Part shown: positions 7,659 to 16,817 of the stretch, piece by piece
How the letters are laid out: every line of letters starts with the position of its first letter
Position numbering within the stretch: position 1 is the stretch's first letter
DNA from: Streptomyces caelestis
Lineage (GTDB): Bacteria > Actinomycetota > Actinomycetes > Streptomycetales > Streptomycetaceae
Assembly (NCBI RefSeq): GCF_014205255.1
Contig: NZ_JACHNE010000001.1
Coordinates: forward strand, 1,302,001-1,366,000
Direction of reading: 5' to 3'
Length of the DNA: 64,000 bases
Notes under the pieces: generated by a model
What the model was told of the DNA's origin: nothing
The model's database searches: none
Seen by the model: the letters and a program-made list of their open reading frames with translations, nothing else
Made by a program: the position numbers and the translations under genes

Positions 7659-9350
7659 ATGTCTGAGATCAAGAGCCCGCTGCCCCGTGAGGTCGCCGAC
7701 GCGTACGTCGACGAGCTCATCGCCCTCGACCCCATCACCGGCACGTTCCTCGGCGTGCGGGAGAGTTCGAGCAGGCTGCCGGACACCTCGCCCGCGGGCC
7801 AGGAGGAGCTCGCCGGGCTGGCGCGCAGGACGCTGGCCCGGCTGGACGAGGCGGAGCGGCTGCCCGGCGCGGACAGCGACGTCGAGCGCCGCTGCGGGCG
7901 ACTGCTGCGCGAGCGGCTCATCGCGGACCTCGCCGTGCACGAGGCCGAGGAGAGCCTGCGGTCCGTCAGCAATCTGAGTTCCCTGCCGCATGCGGTGCGG
8001 CAGGTGTTCACCGTGACGCCGGCGCAGTCGGAGGAGGACTGGACGGCGATCGCCGAGCGGCTGCGCGCGGTCCCGGCCGCGCTGGAGGGATACCGGGAGT
8101 CCCTGGCGCTCGGCCTGGAGCGGAAGCTGTACGGCGGGCCGCGTGCCACGGCCACGTTCGTGGAGCAGCTCGGCGAGTGGGCGGACGCCGACGGCGAGGG
8201 CCGCGGCTGGTTCGAGACCTTCGCGGCCGCCGGCCCCGAGGCGCTGCGGTCCGAGCTGGATCCGGCGGCCCGCTCGGCCACCGAGGCGGTCGTACGGCTG
8301 CGCGACTGGATGCGGGACGTGTACGCGCCGGCGATCGAGGGCGCGCCCGACGTCGTGGGCCGGGAGCGGTACGCGCGCTGGGTGCGCTACTACAACGGCA
8401 CGGACCTCGACCTGGACGAGGCGTACGCGTACGGCTGGTCCGAGTACCACCGCCTCCTCGGCGAGATGAAGGCGGAGGCCGAGAAGATCCTGCCGGGCGC
8501 GGCCACGCCGTGGGTCGCGCTGGCGCACCTGGACGAGCACGGCACGCACATCGAGGGCGTCGACGAGGTGCGGCAGTGGCTCCAGTCCCTGATGGACGAC
8601 GCGATCGGCGCGCTCGACGGCACCCACTTCGACCTGGCCGAGCGGGTGCGCCGGGTGGAGTCGCGCATCGCCCCTCCGGGCAGCGCCGCGGCGCCGTACT
8701 ACACGGAGCCGTCGGACGACTTCTCGCGCCCGGGCTGCACGTGGCTGCCGACCATGGGCAAGACGCGCTTCCCGGTCTACGACCTGGTGTCGACCTGGTA
8801 CCACGAGGGCGTGCCCGGCCACCACCTCCAGCTGGCCCAGTGGAAGCACGTGGCGGAGAACCTCTCCCGCTACCAGGCGAGTGTCGGCATGGTGAGCGCC
8901 AACGCCGAGGGCTGGGCCCTGTACGCCGAGCGGCTGATGGACGAACTGGGCTTCCTGACGGACCCGGAGCGCCGGCTCGGTTACCTGGACGCGCAGATGA
9001 TGCGGGCCGTGCGCGTCATCATCGACATCGGCATGCACCTGGAGCTGACCATCCCGGACGACTCCCCCTTCCACCCGGGTGAGCGCTGGACGCCCGAGCT
9101 GGCGCAGGAGTTCTTCGGCTCGCACAGCAGCCGGCCCGCGGACTTCGTGGAGAGCGAGCTGACCCGCTATCTGTCCATCCCGGGCCAGGCCATCGGCTAC
9201 AAGCTCGGCGAACGGGCCTGGCTGCTGGGCCGCGAGAAGGCCCGCGCCCGGCGCGGTGACGCCTTCGACCTCAAGTCGTGGCACATGGCGGCCCTCTCGC
9301 AGGGTTCCCTGGGCCTGGACGACCTGGTGGACGAGCTGTCGCAGCTGTAG
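7659..9350 (+). CDS. DUF885-family protein, zinc carboxypeptidase-like
   Basis: 563-residue protein of the DUF885 family, which is related to M2/M3-like zinc peptidases. The diagnostic metal motif is WYHEGVPGHHLQLAQ (H-E-G-x-P-G-H), with a downstream glutamate-containing helix NAEGWALYAERLMDELG that resembles the third metal ligand. No signal peptide, so cytoplasmic. Family members are annotated as peptidases, but few have known substrates. ATG at 7659 (MSEIKSPLPREV) is preferred; an in-frame ATG at 7650 is equally possible. It follows the Lrp gene in the same direction with about 30 bp between them, so co-transcription is possible. Confidence 0.85.
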   Translation: MSEIKSPLPREVADAYVDELIALDPITGTFLGVRESSSRLPDTSPAGQEELAGLARRTLARLDEAERLPGADSDVERRCGRLLRERLIADLAVHEAEESLRSVSNLSSLPHAVRQVFTVTPAQSEEDWTAIAERLRAVPAALEGYRESLALGLERKLYGGPRATATFVEQLGEWADADGEGRGWFETFAAAGPEALRSELDPAARSATEAVVRLRDWMRDVYAPAIEGAPDVVGRERYARWVRYYNGTDLDLDEAYAYGWSEYHRLLGEMKAEAEKILPGAATPWVALAHLDEHGTHIEGVDEVRQWLQSLMDDAIGALDGTHFDLAERVRRVESRIAPPGSAAAPYYTEPSDDFSRPGCTWLPTMGKTRFPVYDLVSTWYHEGVPGHHLQLAQWKHVAENLSRYQASVGMVSANAEGWALYAERLMDELGFLTDPERRLGYLDAQMMRAVRVIIDIGMHLELTIPDDSPFHPGERWTPELAQEFFGSHSSRPADFVESELTRYLSIPGQAIGYKLGERAWLLGREKARARRGDAFDLKSWHMAALSQGSLGLDDLVDELSQL

Positions 9351-9356
9351 GGAACG

Positions 9357-9774
9357 TCAGCGGCGGAAGCCACCCTCCTGGTAGATGACCTGCCCGGGAG
9401 ACCCCAATCGCCTCGTCCGCGGCCGGCCACGTGATGAGGCGGGCCGGGTCGTCGGGCATGCCACACCGCCCGGCGGGGAAGCGCGCTGCGATGGCGTCGT
9501 GGTCCTCGCCGGTCATGTGGTCCGTGTCCACGGGCCCGGGATTGACGGTGTTCACGGTGACCGCGTGGTCGGCGAGCGCCGTCGCCAGGAAGCCGACGAG
9601 GAGGGCCAGACGTCCGCCGAGCGCCTCGGCGGCCCTGCCCACGAGTTCACCGGGCAGGGCCGGATCGGCCAGATCACCGGGCCCGGCGACGACCCGGACT
9701 TCGGGATCCCCGAGCGCCCCGCGCAGGGGCAGGGGGTCGCGGCGGAGTTCCTCGGGGTGGGGAAGCCGAGGCAT
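9357..9774 (-). pseudogene. broken short-chain dehydrogenase/reductase gene
   Basis: The minus strand retains pieces of an SDR: an N-terminal remnant with LVGRAAEALG, then directly VTVNTVNPGPVDTDHMTGE and ARFPAGRCGMPDDPARLI from the C-terminal half. The roughly 70-100 residues that should lie between, including the catalytic Ser-Tyr-Lys region, are missing, and the glycine-rich NAD(P) loop at the N-terminus is absent. The expected C-terminus GQVIYQEGGFRR and its stop at 9357-9359 are present but in a different frame. Internal deletion plus frameshift make this a clear pseudogene. A copy of the short Streptomyces repeat lies just upstream. Confidence 0.75.
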
Positions 9775-9813
9775 ACGATCATCGAGTCCGGGCTACACGA
9801 GCGACGCCCTATC

Positions 9814-9850
9814 ACCCCTCAGGGGCGCGGGGAACCGCGCGACCAGCCAC
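9814..9850 (+). repeat. Streptomyces-type short intergenic repeat, copy 2
   Basis: CCCCTCAGGGGCGCGGGGAA followed by CCGCGCGACCAGCCAC, with the CCCCTCAGGGG inverted repeat at its head. It lies between the 5' end of the SDR pseudogene and the 3' end of the Imm21 gene. Compare 5874-5915 and 39505-39540. Confidence 0.8.
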
Positions 9851-9869
9851 ACAAACCCGCCCCCCACGG

Positions 9870-10388
9870 TCATCTGGGCGCCAACAACCGAAGCTGCACC
9901 AAGCCCAGCCAGGTCTCAGGCCCCGGCTGAACCCGAGCCGCCCGAACCGCGTAGCGCCCCCGCTCCAGAACCACCCGAACACCCTCGCTGCCCGAAGGAT
10001 CCGCCCCAGGCCACGCCGCGTCGAAGAGAAGCACGGCCCCGGGCACCTCCCAGTGCACCTCCGGCTCCCACTCCGCCGTCTCGACAGCCACCGGCACGCT
10101 CGCGAGCAACTCGTCCTCGGAATCACCCGCGCACCACCGGACGAACATCCCCTGGTCGGGCAGATAGGCCGTCGACGCAGGCTCGTCGCCCAGAACCAGG
10201 GCCGTGCAGTCGCCGACCGGCAGGAGCCCGACGTGCCCGTCCACCTCACAGGCCCGGTCATAGTCCGAGGCCGTCTCCTCGCCGTCGGCACCCGCCCAGA
10301 ACGGCAGAACCGTCTCGGGCACCGCTATCAGCGGCCCGCCGCCCGACTCCACCCATTCCACGACGCCCGGCTCCGCGTATCGCACCAT
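9870..10388 (-). CDS. Imm21-family immunity-type protein
   Basis: 172 residues from ATG at 10388. The sequence WVESGGGPLIAVPE, DYDRACEVDG, LVLGDEPASTAYLP and the C-terminal TWLGLVQLRLL match the Imm21 pattern I know from Streptomyces, a family predicted to neutralise polymorphic toxins. No toxin gene is next to it (the neighbours are an SDR pseudogene and sbcC), so it is an orphan immunity gene or has another role. The frame continues upstream to 10436 without a better start. The 215 bp between this gene and sbcC holds no convincing gene. Confidence 0.65.
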   Translation of the reverse strand: MVRYAEPGVVEWVESGGGPLIAVPETVLPFWAGADGEETASDYDRACEVDGHVGLLPVGDCTALVLGDEPASTAYLPDQGMFVRWCAGDSEDELLASVPVAVETAEWEPEVHWEVPGAVLLFDAAWPGADPSGSEGVRVVLERGRYAVRAARVQPGPETWLGLVQLRLLAPR

Positions 10389-10603
10389 GGCGCAAGAACC
10401 TACATGGTCAACTCCGGCCAAAATTCCGGGGGTCAACCGCCGCGGTCGCCGGCGCCCGCGGCGGCCGTCAGGGCGGGAACCTCCAGCCGATCGGCCAGCG
10501 TCCCGGTGCGGACTCCGGCGACCCGCAGCCGGGTCTTCTCCGGGCGTGTGACGGCCCCGCGGCTCTCGCTCGCCGCTCCCCCGGCGGCCCTCGGCCGCTG
10601 ACC

Positions 10604-13600
10604 TCAGCCCACGCCGCGCTGCCGCAGCACCGACCCGGACCTGCCCTTGACGACCTCCAACTGCGCGTGGATCCGCCGCCGCAGATCGGGCACATGGCTG
10701 ACGATGCCGACGCTGCGGTCGCGTTCGCGCAGGGAGTCGAGGACGTCGAGGACCTCGTCGAGGGTCTGGTCGTCGAGGCTGCCGAAGCCCTCGTCGATGA
10801 AGAGGGTGTCCAGCCGCACCCCGCCCGCCTCATCGGTGACGACGTCCGCGAGGCCGAGGGCGAGGGCGAGTGAGGCGAAGAACGTCTCGCCGCCCGACAG
10901 CGTCGCCGTGTCCCGCTCGCGGCCGGTCCAGGCGTCGACGACGTGCAGTCCGAGCCCGCTGCGGCCGCGTCCGGTGCGGTCGTCGGAGTGGACGAGGGTG
11001 TAACGGCCGGACGACATGCGCCGCAGCCGTACGGTCGCGGCGGCGGCGACCTGTTCCAGACGGGCCGCCAGCACGTACGACTCCAGGCGCATCCGGCGTT
11101 CGTTGTCCGCCGAGGTGCCGGCGGTGAGGCCTGCCATGCGGGCGACCCGGTCGTACTCCTCGCGCAGCGGCGCCAGCCTGCGGACGGCGGCGGTCGCCCG
11201 GGCGGAGAGCCGGTCGAGTTCGGCGCAGCGCCGGGCGGCGGCGTCGTGTGCGGAGCCGGCGTCGCGCAGCCGGCGGGCCGCGGTGTCGGCGGCGAGCTGC
11301 GCCGACGCGAGGTCGGCGGGCTGCTGCCGGGCGGCGGCCGCGGTGTCGGCCTCGGCGAGAACGGCCCGCACGGCGGCCTCCTCGGTCTGCCAGGCGTCCA
11401 GCCGCCGTTGCAGCTCGCGGTGGGCGGCGTCGTCGAGGAGGGCGGCGGCCGCGTCCCGCGGGGTGTCGAAGCCGGCGCGGAAGGCCGCGTCGGAGAGCCG
11501 GGCGTCGGCGTCCTTGAGCCGCTGGGCGGTGTCCTCGGCGGCGCGGGCGGCGTCGGCGGCGTCCGTGAGCAGTGCGGTTCGGCGCTCCAGTTGGGCGGCC
11601 CGGGCGGCGACGCTGTCCAGGGCGCCCCTCGCCCGGTCCAGCTCCTCCTCAAGGGCGGCGCGTTCGCTCTCCAGCCGTTCCCGGTGACCGACCCGGGCGG
11701 CGCTCCGCACGGCGGCCTCCTGCCGGGCGGCGACGCGCCGCTCGTGCTCGTGCCCGGCCTGCCGCAGCCGTTCCTGCGCGGCGTGCAACTCGGCGGCGCC
11801 CCGGCGGGCCTGCGCGTACTGTTCCTCCAACTCCTCGACCTCGCGGGCGAGTTGCCCGGTGGGGGTGTCACCGGCCTCGGCGGTGGCGGCGGCCAGCGCC
11901 TCCCGGACGACACCGAGGTTCCGCTCGCGCTCGGCGCGCTGTTCGTCGGCGCGCTGGTAGGCGGCCAGGGCGTCTTCCTCGGCCTCGCGGTCGACGTGCC
12001 CGGCGACCTTGCGGGCCGGGGCGGGGTGTTCGGTGGCACCACAGACGGCGCAGGGCTCGCCGTCGGTGAGGTGCGCGGCCAGTTCGGCGGCGATGCCGGT
12101 CAGGCGCTGTTCCTTCAGGTCGAGCCAGTGCTGCTTGGCGCGCAGCACCTCTGCCTGTGCGGTGCGGACCTGCTCTACGGCCTTGTTCGTGTCCTCGGCG
12201 AGCTGGTCGCGCAGCCGGGCCGCCGCCAGCCGCTGCCGCGCGGGCTCGCGGCGCACGGCGAGCTGTTCGGCGAGGGAGGCGGCCTGCTGCGCGGAGTCGA
12301 CGCGGTCCTGGAGGGCGGTGCGTGTCTCCTCCCAGCCGTCGAGCCAGGCCTGTGCCTCCTGAAGGACGTCGGCGTCGGCGCGTTCCTGGCGGTCCAGGCC
12401 GGCGCGTTCGTCGAGGAGTTCGGCCAGCCGCCGCTCGGCGCGGCGGGCCGAGTCCAGTCCGCCCAGTTCCTCGGCGGCCCGGCGGGCGGCGGCCGCGAGT
12501 CCGGCCGCGCCCGCGTCGGCGAAGGTCTCGGGCAGCTGGGCCCGCGCGTGTGTCTCGGCGGCGGCCGCCCGGCGGTGTTCGGCGTCGGCGGTCTCCCGCA
12601 GGTCCAGGGCGGGTGCGACCGCCTCGGCCTTGCGGGCGCGCTCCATGCGCTGCTGCGCCTGCCGGTACCCCTCGGTCCGCTCCTCCAGGAGCGCCGCCCG
12701 TTCCTGGGCCTGAGCGAACCGCCGCTGGAGGCGGGCGAGTTCGCGTACGTCGTCGAGGGCACGGGCGGTGGCGGCCTGGGCGGACTCGGCGGCGGCGAGG
12801 GTGCACTCGGCGACGGCGAGCTGTTCGCGGGCGGTGCTGCGGGCGACGGCGGCGGCGCCCACCACGGCCTCGGCGAGTCCTGGCTCGCCGGGGGCCAGGT
12901 CCGGCAGCCGCATGGCGTCGCCCGCGGCCTGCTGCATGCGGTGGGCGTCGGCCAGCAGCGCGGCGTCCCCGTCCCGGACCTGGGCCTCGGTGGCGCGGCG
13001 GCGCTCGGCGAGGCGCTTCTCGACGTCGGCGAAGCGGCGGGTGTCGAACAGGCGGCCCAGCAGCTTGCCGCGGGCCTCGGCGTCGGCGCGCAGGAACCGC
13101 GCGAAGTCGCCCTGCGGCAACAGCACCACCTGGCAGAACTGCTCCCGGCTCATGCCGAGCAGCTGGGTGATCTCCTCGCCGATCTCCTGATGGGAGCGGC
13201 TGAGGTCCTTCCAGGCCCCGGCCGTGGCGTCGTACTCGCGGAGCCACGTCTGAGCCTTGTCCAGTGTCGTGCCGGTCCCGCGTTTCTTGGGGCGTTCCCA
13301 GGGAGGCTGCCGGGCGATCTCCAGGCGGCGTCCGGCCACGGTGAGGTCGAGGGTGACCTCCGTGCGGGTCGCCGGCGCGGCGTGGTCGCTGCGCAGGGCC
13401 GTGCCCTGTCCGCCGCCCTGCCGGGCGCCCGGTACCGAGCCGTACAGGGCGTAGCACACGGCGTCGAGGACGGATGTCTTGCCCGCGCCGGTCGGTCCGT
13501 GCAGCAGGAACAGCCCGGCCGCCGAGAGCTCGTCGAAGTCGACGGTCTGGGTGCGCCCGAAGGGTCCGAAGGCCGTGACCGTCAGCCGGTGGAGCCTCAC
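10604..13600 (-). CDS. sbcC: SbcC, ATPase subunit of the SbcCD nuclease
   Basis: 998-residue SMC-like ATPase of the Mre11-Rad50-type SbcCD complex, which cleaves DNA hairpins and processes double-strand ends. Walker A is LHGPTGAGKTSVLDAVCYAL near the N-terminus. Long alanine/arginine/glutamate-rich coiled coils flank a zinc hook GEPCAVCGA (Cys ~517 and ~520). At the C-terminus are the ABC signature TLSGGETFFASLALAL and Walker B LFIDEGFGSLDD. The GTG start at 13600 overlaps the sbcD stop by 4 bases (GTGA), so the two are translationally coupled. Lateral third-position G/C bias opens a very long false frame on the opposite strand. Confidence 0.96.
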   Translation of the reverse strand: MRLHRLTVTAFGPFGRTQTVDFDELSAAGLFLLHGPTGAGKTSVLDAVCYALYGSVPGARQGGGQGTALRSDHAAPATRTEVTLDLTVAGRRLEIARQPPWERPKKRGTGTTLDKAQTWLREYDATAGAWKDLSRSHQEIGEEITQLLGMSREQFCQVVLLPQGDFARFLRADAEARGKLLGRLFDTRRFADVEKRLAERRRATEAQVRDGDAALLADAHRMQQAAGDAMRLPDLAPGEPGLAEAVVGAAAVARSTAREQLAVAECTLAAAESAQAATARALDDVRELARLQRRFAQAQERAALLEERTEGYRQAQQRMERARKAEAVAPALDLRETADAEHRRAAAAETHARAQLPETFADAGAAGLAAAARRAAEELGGLDSARRAERRLAELLDERAGLDRQERADADVLQEAQAWLDGWEETRTALQDRVDSAQQAASLAEQLAVRREPARQRLAAARLRDQLAEDTNKAVEQVRTAQAEVLRAKQHWLDLKEQRLTGIAAELAAHLTDGEPCAVCGATEHPAPARKVAGHVDREAEEDALAAYQRADEQRAERERNLGVVREALAAATAEAGDTPTGQLAREVEELEEQYAQARRGAAELHAAQERLRQAGHEHERRVAARQEAAVRSAARVGHRERLESERAALEEELDRARGALDSVAARAAQLERRTALLTDAADAARAAEDTAQRLKDADARLSDAAFRAGFDTPRDAAAALLDDAAHRELQRRLDAWQTEEAAVRAVLAEADTAAAARQQPADLASAQLAADTAARRLRDAGSAHDAAARRCAELDRLSARATAAVRRLAPLREEYDRVARMAGLTAGTSADNERRMRLESYVLAARLEQVAAAATVRLRRMSSGRYTLVHSDDRTGRGRSGLGLHVVDAWTGRERDTATLSGGETFFASLALALGLADVVTDEAGGVRLDTLFIDEGFGSLDDQTLDEVLDVLDSLRERDRSVGIVSHVPDLRRRIHAQLEVVKGRSGSVLRQRGVG

Positions 13601-14760
13601 CGGGCCACCTCCCGTACGGTCTCGTCGGCCCGCACGGCGTCGAACGCGTCCCGCAGCACGCCCTGTTCGTGGGCGTCGGGTCCGGCGCCGCGCACATGGG
13701 CGACGAAGTCCTCCGCGATCTGCTGGTCGCTGCGGCCGGCGAGGCGCCGGGCGTACGACACCTCGGGGTCGTCCTCGGCCCGGTCGGGGTCGAAGACGAG
13801 GCTGAGGGTGTGCGGGAAGCGCTCGGCGATCCGGGCCATGGGGTCGGCCGGGCGGACCGGGTCGGTGAGCGTCGCCTCGACCCACGCCTCCTCGTGCCGC
13901 GCCAGCTCCGGGTCGGCGAGCAGGTCCTCCAGCGTGCCCCGGATCCGGGCCAGGGCGCGCGGCACCGGGCAGTCGACGCGCTCGGCGTCGACGGAGCCGT
14001 CGGCGGCCAGGTCGACGAGCCACATGCTCTTGCGGTGGGCGGACTCCGAGAAGGAGTAGGGCAGGGGGGAGCCGGAGTAGCGGACGCGGTCGGTGAGGGT
14101 CTGGCAGCCGTGCAGATGTCCGAGCGCCACGTAGTCGACGCCGTCGAAGACGCCGGCGGGCACCGCGGCCACGCCGCCGACGGTGATGTCCCGTTCGCTG
14201 TCGCTGGGTTCGCCACCGGTGACGAAGGCGTGCGCGAGGACGACGGAGCGCGTGCCGGGCGCCCGCGTGGCGAGGTCGGCGCGGACCCGGTCCATGGTGG
14301 CGGCGAGCACGGCCTCGTGCCCGGCCTTCTCCACGCCGAACTCGTCCTTCACCAGGGCCGGTTCGAGGTAGGGCAGTCCGTAGAAGGCGACGTCCCCGTG
14401 GGCGTCGGCCAGCAGCACCGGGGTGCCGGCCGCCGACGGCTCGGTCCGCAGATGGATGCCGGCCCGCCCGATGAGGCCCGCGCCGACGCCCAGACGGCGG
14501 GCCGAGTCGTGGTTCCCTGAGATCATCACCGTCGGCACGCCGAGGTCGGCGAGGCGGTGCAGGACGTCGTCGAACAGCTCGACGGCGGCGAGCGGCGGCA
14601 CGGCCCGGTCGTACACGTCCCCGGACACCACCACCGCGTCCACGGCCCGTTCCCGCACGGTCGTGACGAGGTGGCCGATGAACTCGGCCTGGGCGCCGAG
14701 CATGTTCACCCGGTGGAACGACCGGCCGAGGTGCCAGTCGGACGTGTGCAGCAGTCTCAC
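13597..14760 (-). CDS. sbcD: SbcD, nuclease subunit of SbcCD
   Basis: 387-residue Mre11-type metallophosphoesterase, the 3'-5' exonuclease/endonuclease partner of SbcC. Manganese-site motifs are in order: LLHTSDWHLGRSF, VVSGDVYDRA, ISGNHDSARRLG and GHLHGCQ. The GTG at 14760 (VRLLHTSDWH) is chosen because the family starts immediately before the first motif; in-frame codons upstream to 14838 encode non-family residues. It is the first gene of a two-gene operon and overlaps sbcC by 4 bases. Confidence 0.95.
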   Translation of the reverse strand: MRLLHTSDWHLGRSFHRVNMLGAQAEFIGHLVTTVRERAVDAVVVSGDVYDRAVPPLAAVELFDDVLHRLADLGVPTVMISGNHDSARRLGVGAGLIGRAGIHLRTEPSAAGTPVLLADAHGDVAFYGLPYLEPALVKDEFGVEKAGHEAVLAATMDRVRADLATRAPGTRSVVLAHAFVTGGEPSDSERDITVGGVAAVPAGVFDGVDYVALGHLHGCQTLTDRVRYSGSPLPYSFSESAHRKSMWLVDLAADGSVDAERVDCPVPRALARIRGTLEDLLADPELARHEEAWVEATLTDPVRPADPMARIAERFPHTLSLVFDPDRAEDDPEVSYARRLAGRSDQQIAEDFVAHVRGAGPDAHEQGVLRDAFDAVRADETVREVAR

Positions 14761-14926
14761 GACGCCGCTCCGTCCCGCATGTCTCCCCCTGATACCGCTC
14801 CACGTCCCGCACGAGCCGGCACGGCTCGCTGTCAGCACCCACCACGCTAACCCGTGCGGGCACCTGGTCCCTCACGAACCTCTGGATGGCCCACCCATCG
14901 GGCGTCGATTCAGAGGAAATATCCAC

Positions 14927-15135
14927 ATGTATGCCGTGGAACAGGTCAGGCCTTCGACCTCACCGCCGACGTCCTCGCGGCACTCGCCGTCGGCACGGCA
15001 CTGCTCGCCGTCCGGCTGGGCCGCCTTCCCGCGAGCGCGGAAGCGGCGGGGGACGCGCGGGCCGAGGTCGGCCAAGGCACCATCGACGCCACCGGCCACC
15101 TGGAGGAGCCCGCCGCCACCGACACCGGCCGGTAG
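14927..15135 (+). pseudogene. possible frameshifted small membrane protein gene
   Basis: The 574-bp gap between sbcD and yigZ contains a good ribosome site AGAGGAAA (14912-14919) and ATG at 14927 (MYAVEQ), but that frame becomes arginine/serine-rich noise. One frame over, from about 14957 to the TAG at 15133-15135, the codons are strongly G/C-ending and encode DLTADVLAALAVGTALLAVR, a plausible membrane segment, then a charged tail. I infer a small gene with one frameshift, or a chance frame. The rest of the gap (15136-15334) shows nothing I can call. Confidence 0.3.
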
Positions 15136-15334
15136 CCACTCTCCGCGGCGGACGGTCCGCCGCCCGCCGCTCCGTCCCTTCGCAGCTCCGCCCCTTCGCC
15201 GGTCCGGCCGAGGGGCGGAGCACGTACGACTACGCGACGCAATCGGTGGCGCGCTGCGGTCCGCCGTCCCACTCCACCGCCAGTGACGCCCGACGGGCCG
15301 GCTCCCGGGCGCCGCAGAGGTGGCTGACCGCGCG

Positions 15335-15961
15335 TCAGGCGTCGCCGTACGCCTCCCCGCCCGGTTCGAAGCCGGCCGTTCCGGCGGTCGCGTCGGCGAG
15401 CCACGCCCGGAAGGCGTCCACGTCGGCGTCCGGCAGCGCGATGTCGATCGTGACCGCCTCCCCGTAGCGCACGTCCCGCACCTCGCGCCCGCCGGTACGC
15501 AGGTCGTTCTCGAGCTTGCCGGCCCGCTGGTGGTCGACGGTGACCGTGGCCAGCCGGAACCGGCGGCGGGTGCGCGTGCCGAGGGTGTCCAGGGCCTCGC
15601 CGACCGCTCCGCCGTACGCCCGGATGAGCCCGCCCGCGCCGAGCTTGACCCCGCCGAAGTAGCGGGTGACGACGGCGACGACGTACCGCATGTCACGGCG
15701 CAGCAGCATCTGGAGCATGGGAACGCCGGCGGTGCCGCCGGGTTCGCCGTCGTCGCTCGCCTTCTGGACGGAGGCGTCGGCGCCGATGACGTAGGCCCAG
15801 CAGTTGTGGGACGCGTCGGCGTGCTCCTTGCGGACCGTGGCGATGAAGTCCTGCGCCTCCTGCTCGGTGGCCGCCGGGGCGAGGGCGCACAGGAAGCGGG
15901 AGCGGTTGACCTCGGTCTCGTGCACGCCGGCGCGGGCGACCGTGCGGTATTGGTCCTGCAT
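15335..15961 (-). CDS. YigZ/IMPACT-family protein
   Basis: 208 residues, the usual length for bacterial YigZ. The UPF0029 core RSRFLCALAP, HADASHNCWAYVIG, SDDGEPGGTAGVPML and VTRYFGGVKLGAGGLIRAYG is intact. The C-terminal ferredoxin-like domain follows. Relatives of the eukaryotic translation regulator IMPACT bind nucleic acid or ribosomes, but the bacterial function is not settled. It is monocistronic here: 310 bp separate it from the upstream sixA gene and a terminator-like palindrome lies in between. Confidence 0.9.
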   Translation of the reverse strand: MQDQYRTVARAGVHETEVNRSRFLCALAPAATEQEAQDFIATVRKEHADASHNCWAYVIGADASVQKASDDGEPGGTAGVPMLQMLLRRDMRYVVAVVTRYFGGVKLGAGGLIRAYGGAVGEALDTLGTRTRRRFRLATVTVDHQRAGKLENDLRTGGREVRDVRYGEAVTIDIALPDADVDAFRAWLADATAGTAGFEPGGEAYGDA

Positions 15962-16251
15962 CCGGCCAGCGTCTCAGATCAGCTTGATCCCCTGCCAGAC
16001 GTGGCGCCTGGCATGGATGGTGCCCATCGTGGAGGAGTGGCACCTTACCTTCCGGCTCACCGGCACTCCCCCTTTCCCGCCCGTGGTGCTGTCATCCGAT
16101 AAACGGCACTTCTGAGAAGGGGTAACCCATTCGATCCACGCACTGACACGGGACACCGAGACCGGTACCGGACACACGGCACTACACCGACGGATGACGC
16201 AGCGCTAGGGATGACAAAGGAAACACATGAGCCCATGCGCGGGCTCGAGGA

Positions 16252-16268
16252 CGGGCCGGACCGGCCCG
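16252..16268 (-). terminator. palindrome downstream of sixA, probable terminator
   Basis: Arms CGGGCCGG and CCGGCCCG around a single A, ending 3 bp beyond the sixA stop codon (16272-16274). There is no U-tract, as is common in Streptomyces. The remainder of the 310-bp gap (15962-16251) has no gene I can support. Confidence 0.5.
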
Positions 16269-16271
16269 GGG

Positions 16272-16817
16272 CTACTTCTTCGCGCCCCGGGGCACGGTCA
16301 GGGAGGTGAGCAGCGCGGCGCCGGGGGTGAGGGCCCGCCAGGTCGTGCCGTACCAGGACAGGACGGCGATGGCCGAGGTCGGGAACTTCGTGCGGACCCG
16401 CTCCAGGGTGTCGTCGACGCCGTCATCGGCGAGCGCCAGGATCAGTTCCTCCAGGCCCGGGTTGTGCCCGATCAGCAGCAGCGTCTCCACTTCGGCGGAC
16501 ACCTCGTGCACGACGGCCAGCAGACCGGCGGGGCTCGCGGCGTACAGGCGCCGGTCGTACCGGACGGGCGGGGGCGTGCCCCACTCGGCGGCGGCCAGTT
16601 CCCAGGTCCGGCGGGCGCGGACGGCGGTGGAGCACAGCGCGAGGTCCGGCAGGCTGCCGGCCTCGGCCAGGGCCTGTCCGGCCGCGGGGGCGTCGCGGCG
16701 GCCGCGTGGGGCGAGCGGGCGGTCGTGATCGGCGACGTCCAGGGGCCAGGCGGACTTGGCGTGCCGCAGCACGACCAGGCGGCGCAGCGGGCCCGCTCCG
16801 GCGGCGCGCTCGATCAT
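16272..16817 (-). CDS. sixA: SixA-type phosphohistidine phosphatase
   Basis: 181-residue histidine phosphatase. The catalytic RHG-like motif is LVVLRHAKSAWP near residue 20, followed by DHDRPLAPRGRRDA, CSTAVRARRTWE and the second histidine in LLLIGHNPGLEEL. SixA removes phosphate from histidine in phosphotransfer proteins; actinobacterial relatives are of uncertain target. Its ATG overlaps the stop of the upstream gene (ATGA, 16814-16817), so it is translated together with the cysteinyl-tRNA-synthetase-like protein. Confidence 0.88.
   Translation of the reverse strand: MIERAAGAGPLRRLVVLRHAKSAWPLDVADHDRPLAPRGRRDAPAAGQALAEAGSLPDLALCSTAVRARRTWELAAAEWGTPPPVRYDRRLYAASPAGLLAVVHEVSAEVETLLLIGHNPGLEELILALADDGVDDTLERVRTKFPTSAIAVLSWYGTTWRALTPGAALLTSLTVPRGAKK

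Noticed and set aside
10437..10600. Short minus-strand reading ending ADRLEVPALTAAAGAGDRGG between sbcC and the Imm21 gene
   Set aside because: No start or ribosome site and no recognisable family; left as intergenic.
10943..14059. 1038-codon open frame antisense to sbcD/sbcC
   Set aside because: Mirror of the high third-position G/C of the real genes; no domain motifs, Gly/Arg/Val-rich composition.
15136..15334. Part of the gap between sbcD and yigZ
   Set aside because: No frame with coding bias, no hairpin clear enough to call a terminator.
16018..16250. Small plus-strand frame starting at an ATG near 16211-16227 with a weak AAAGG site
   Set aside because: Runs antisense into sixA and has no family features.
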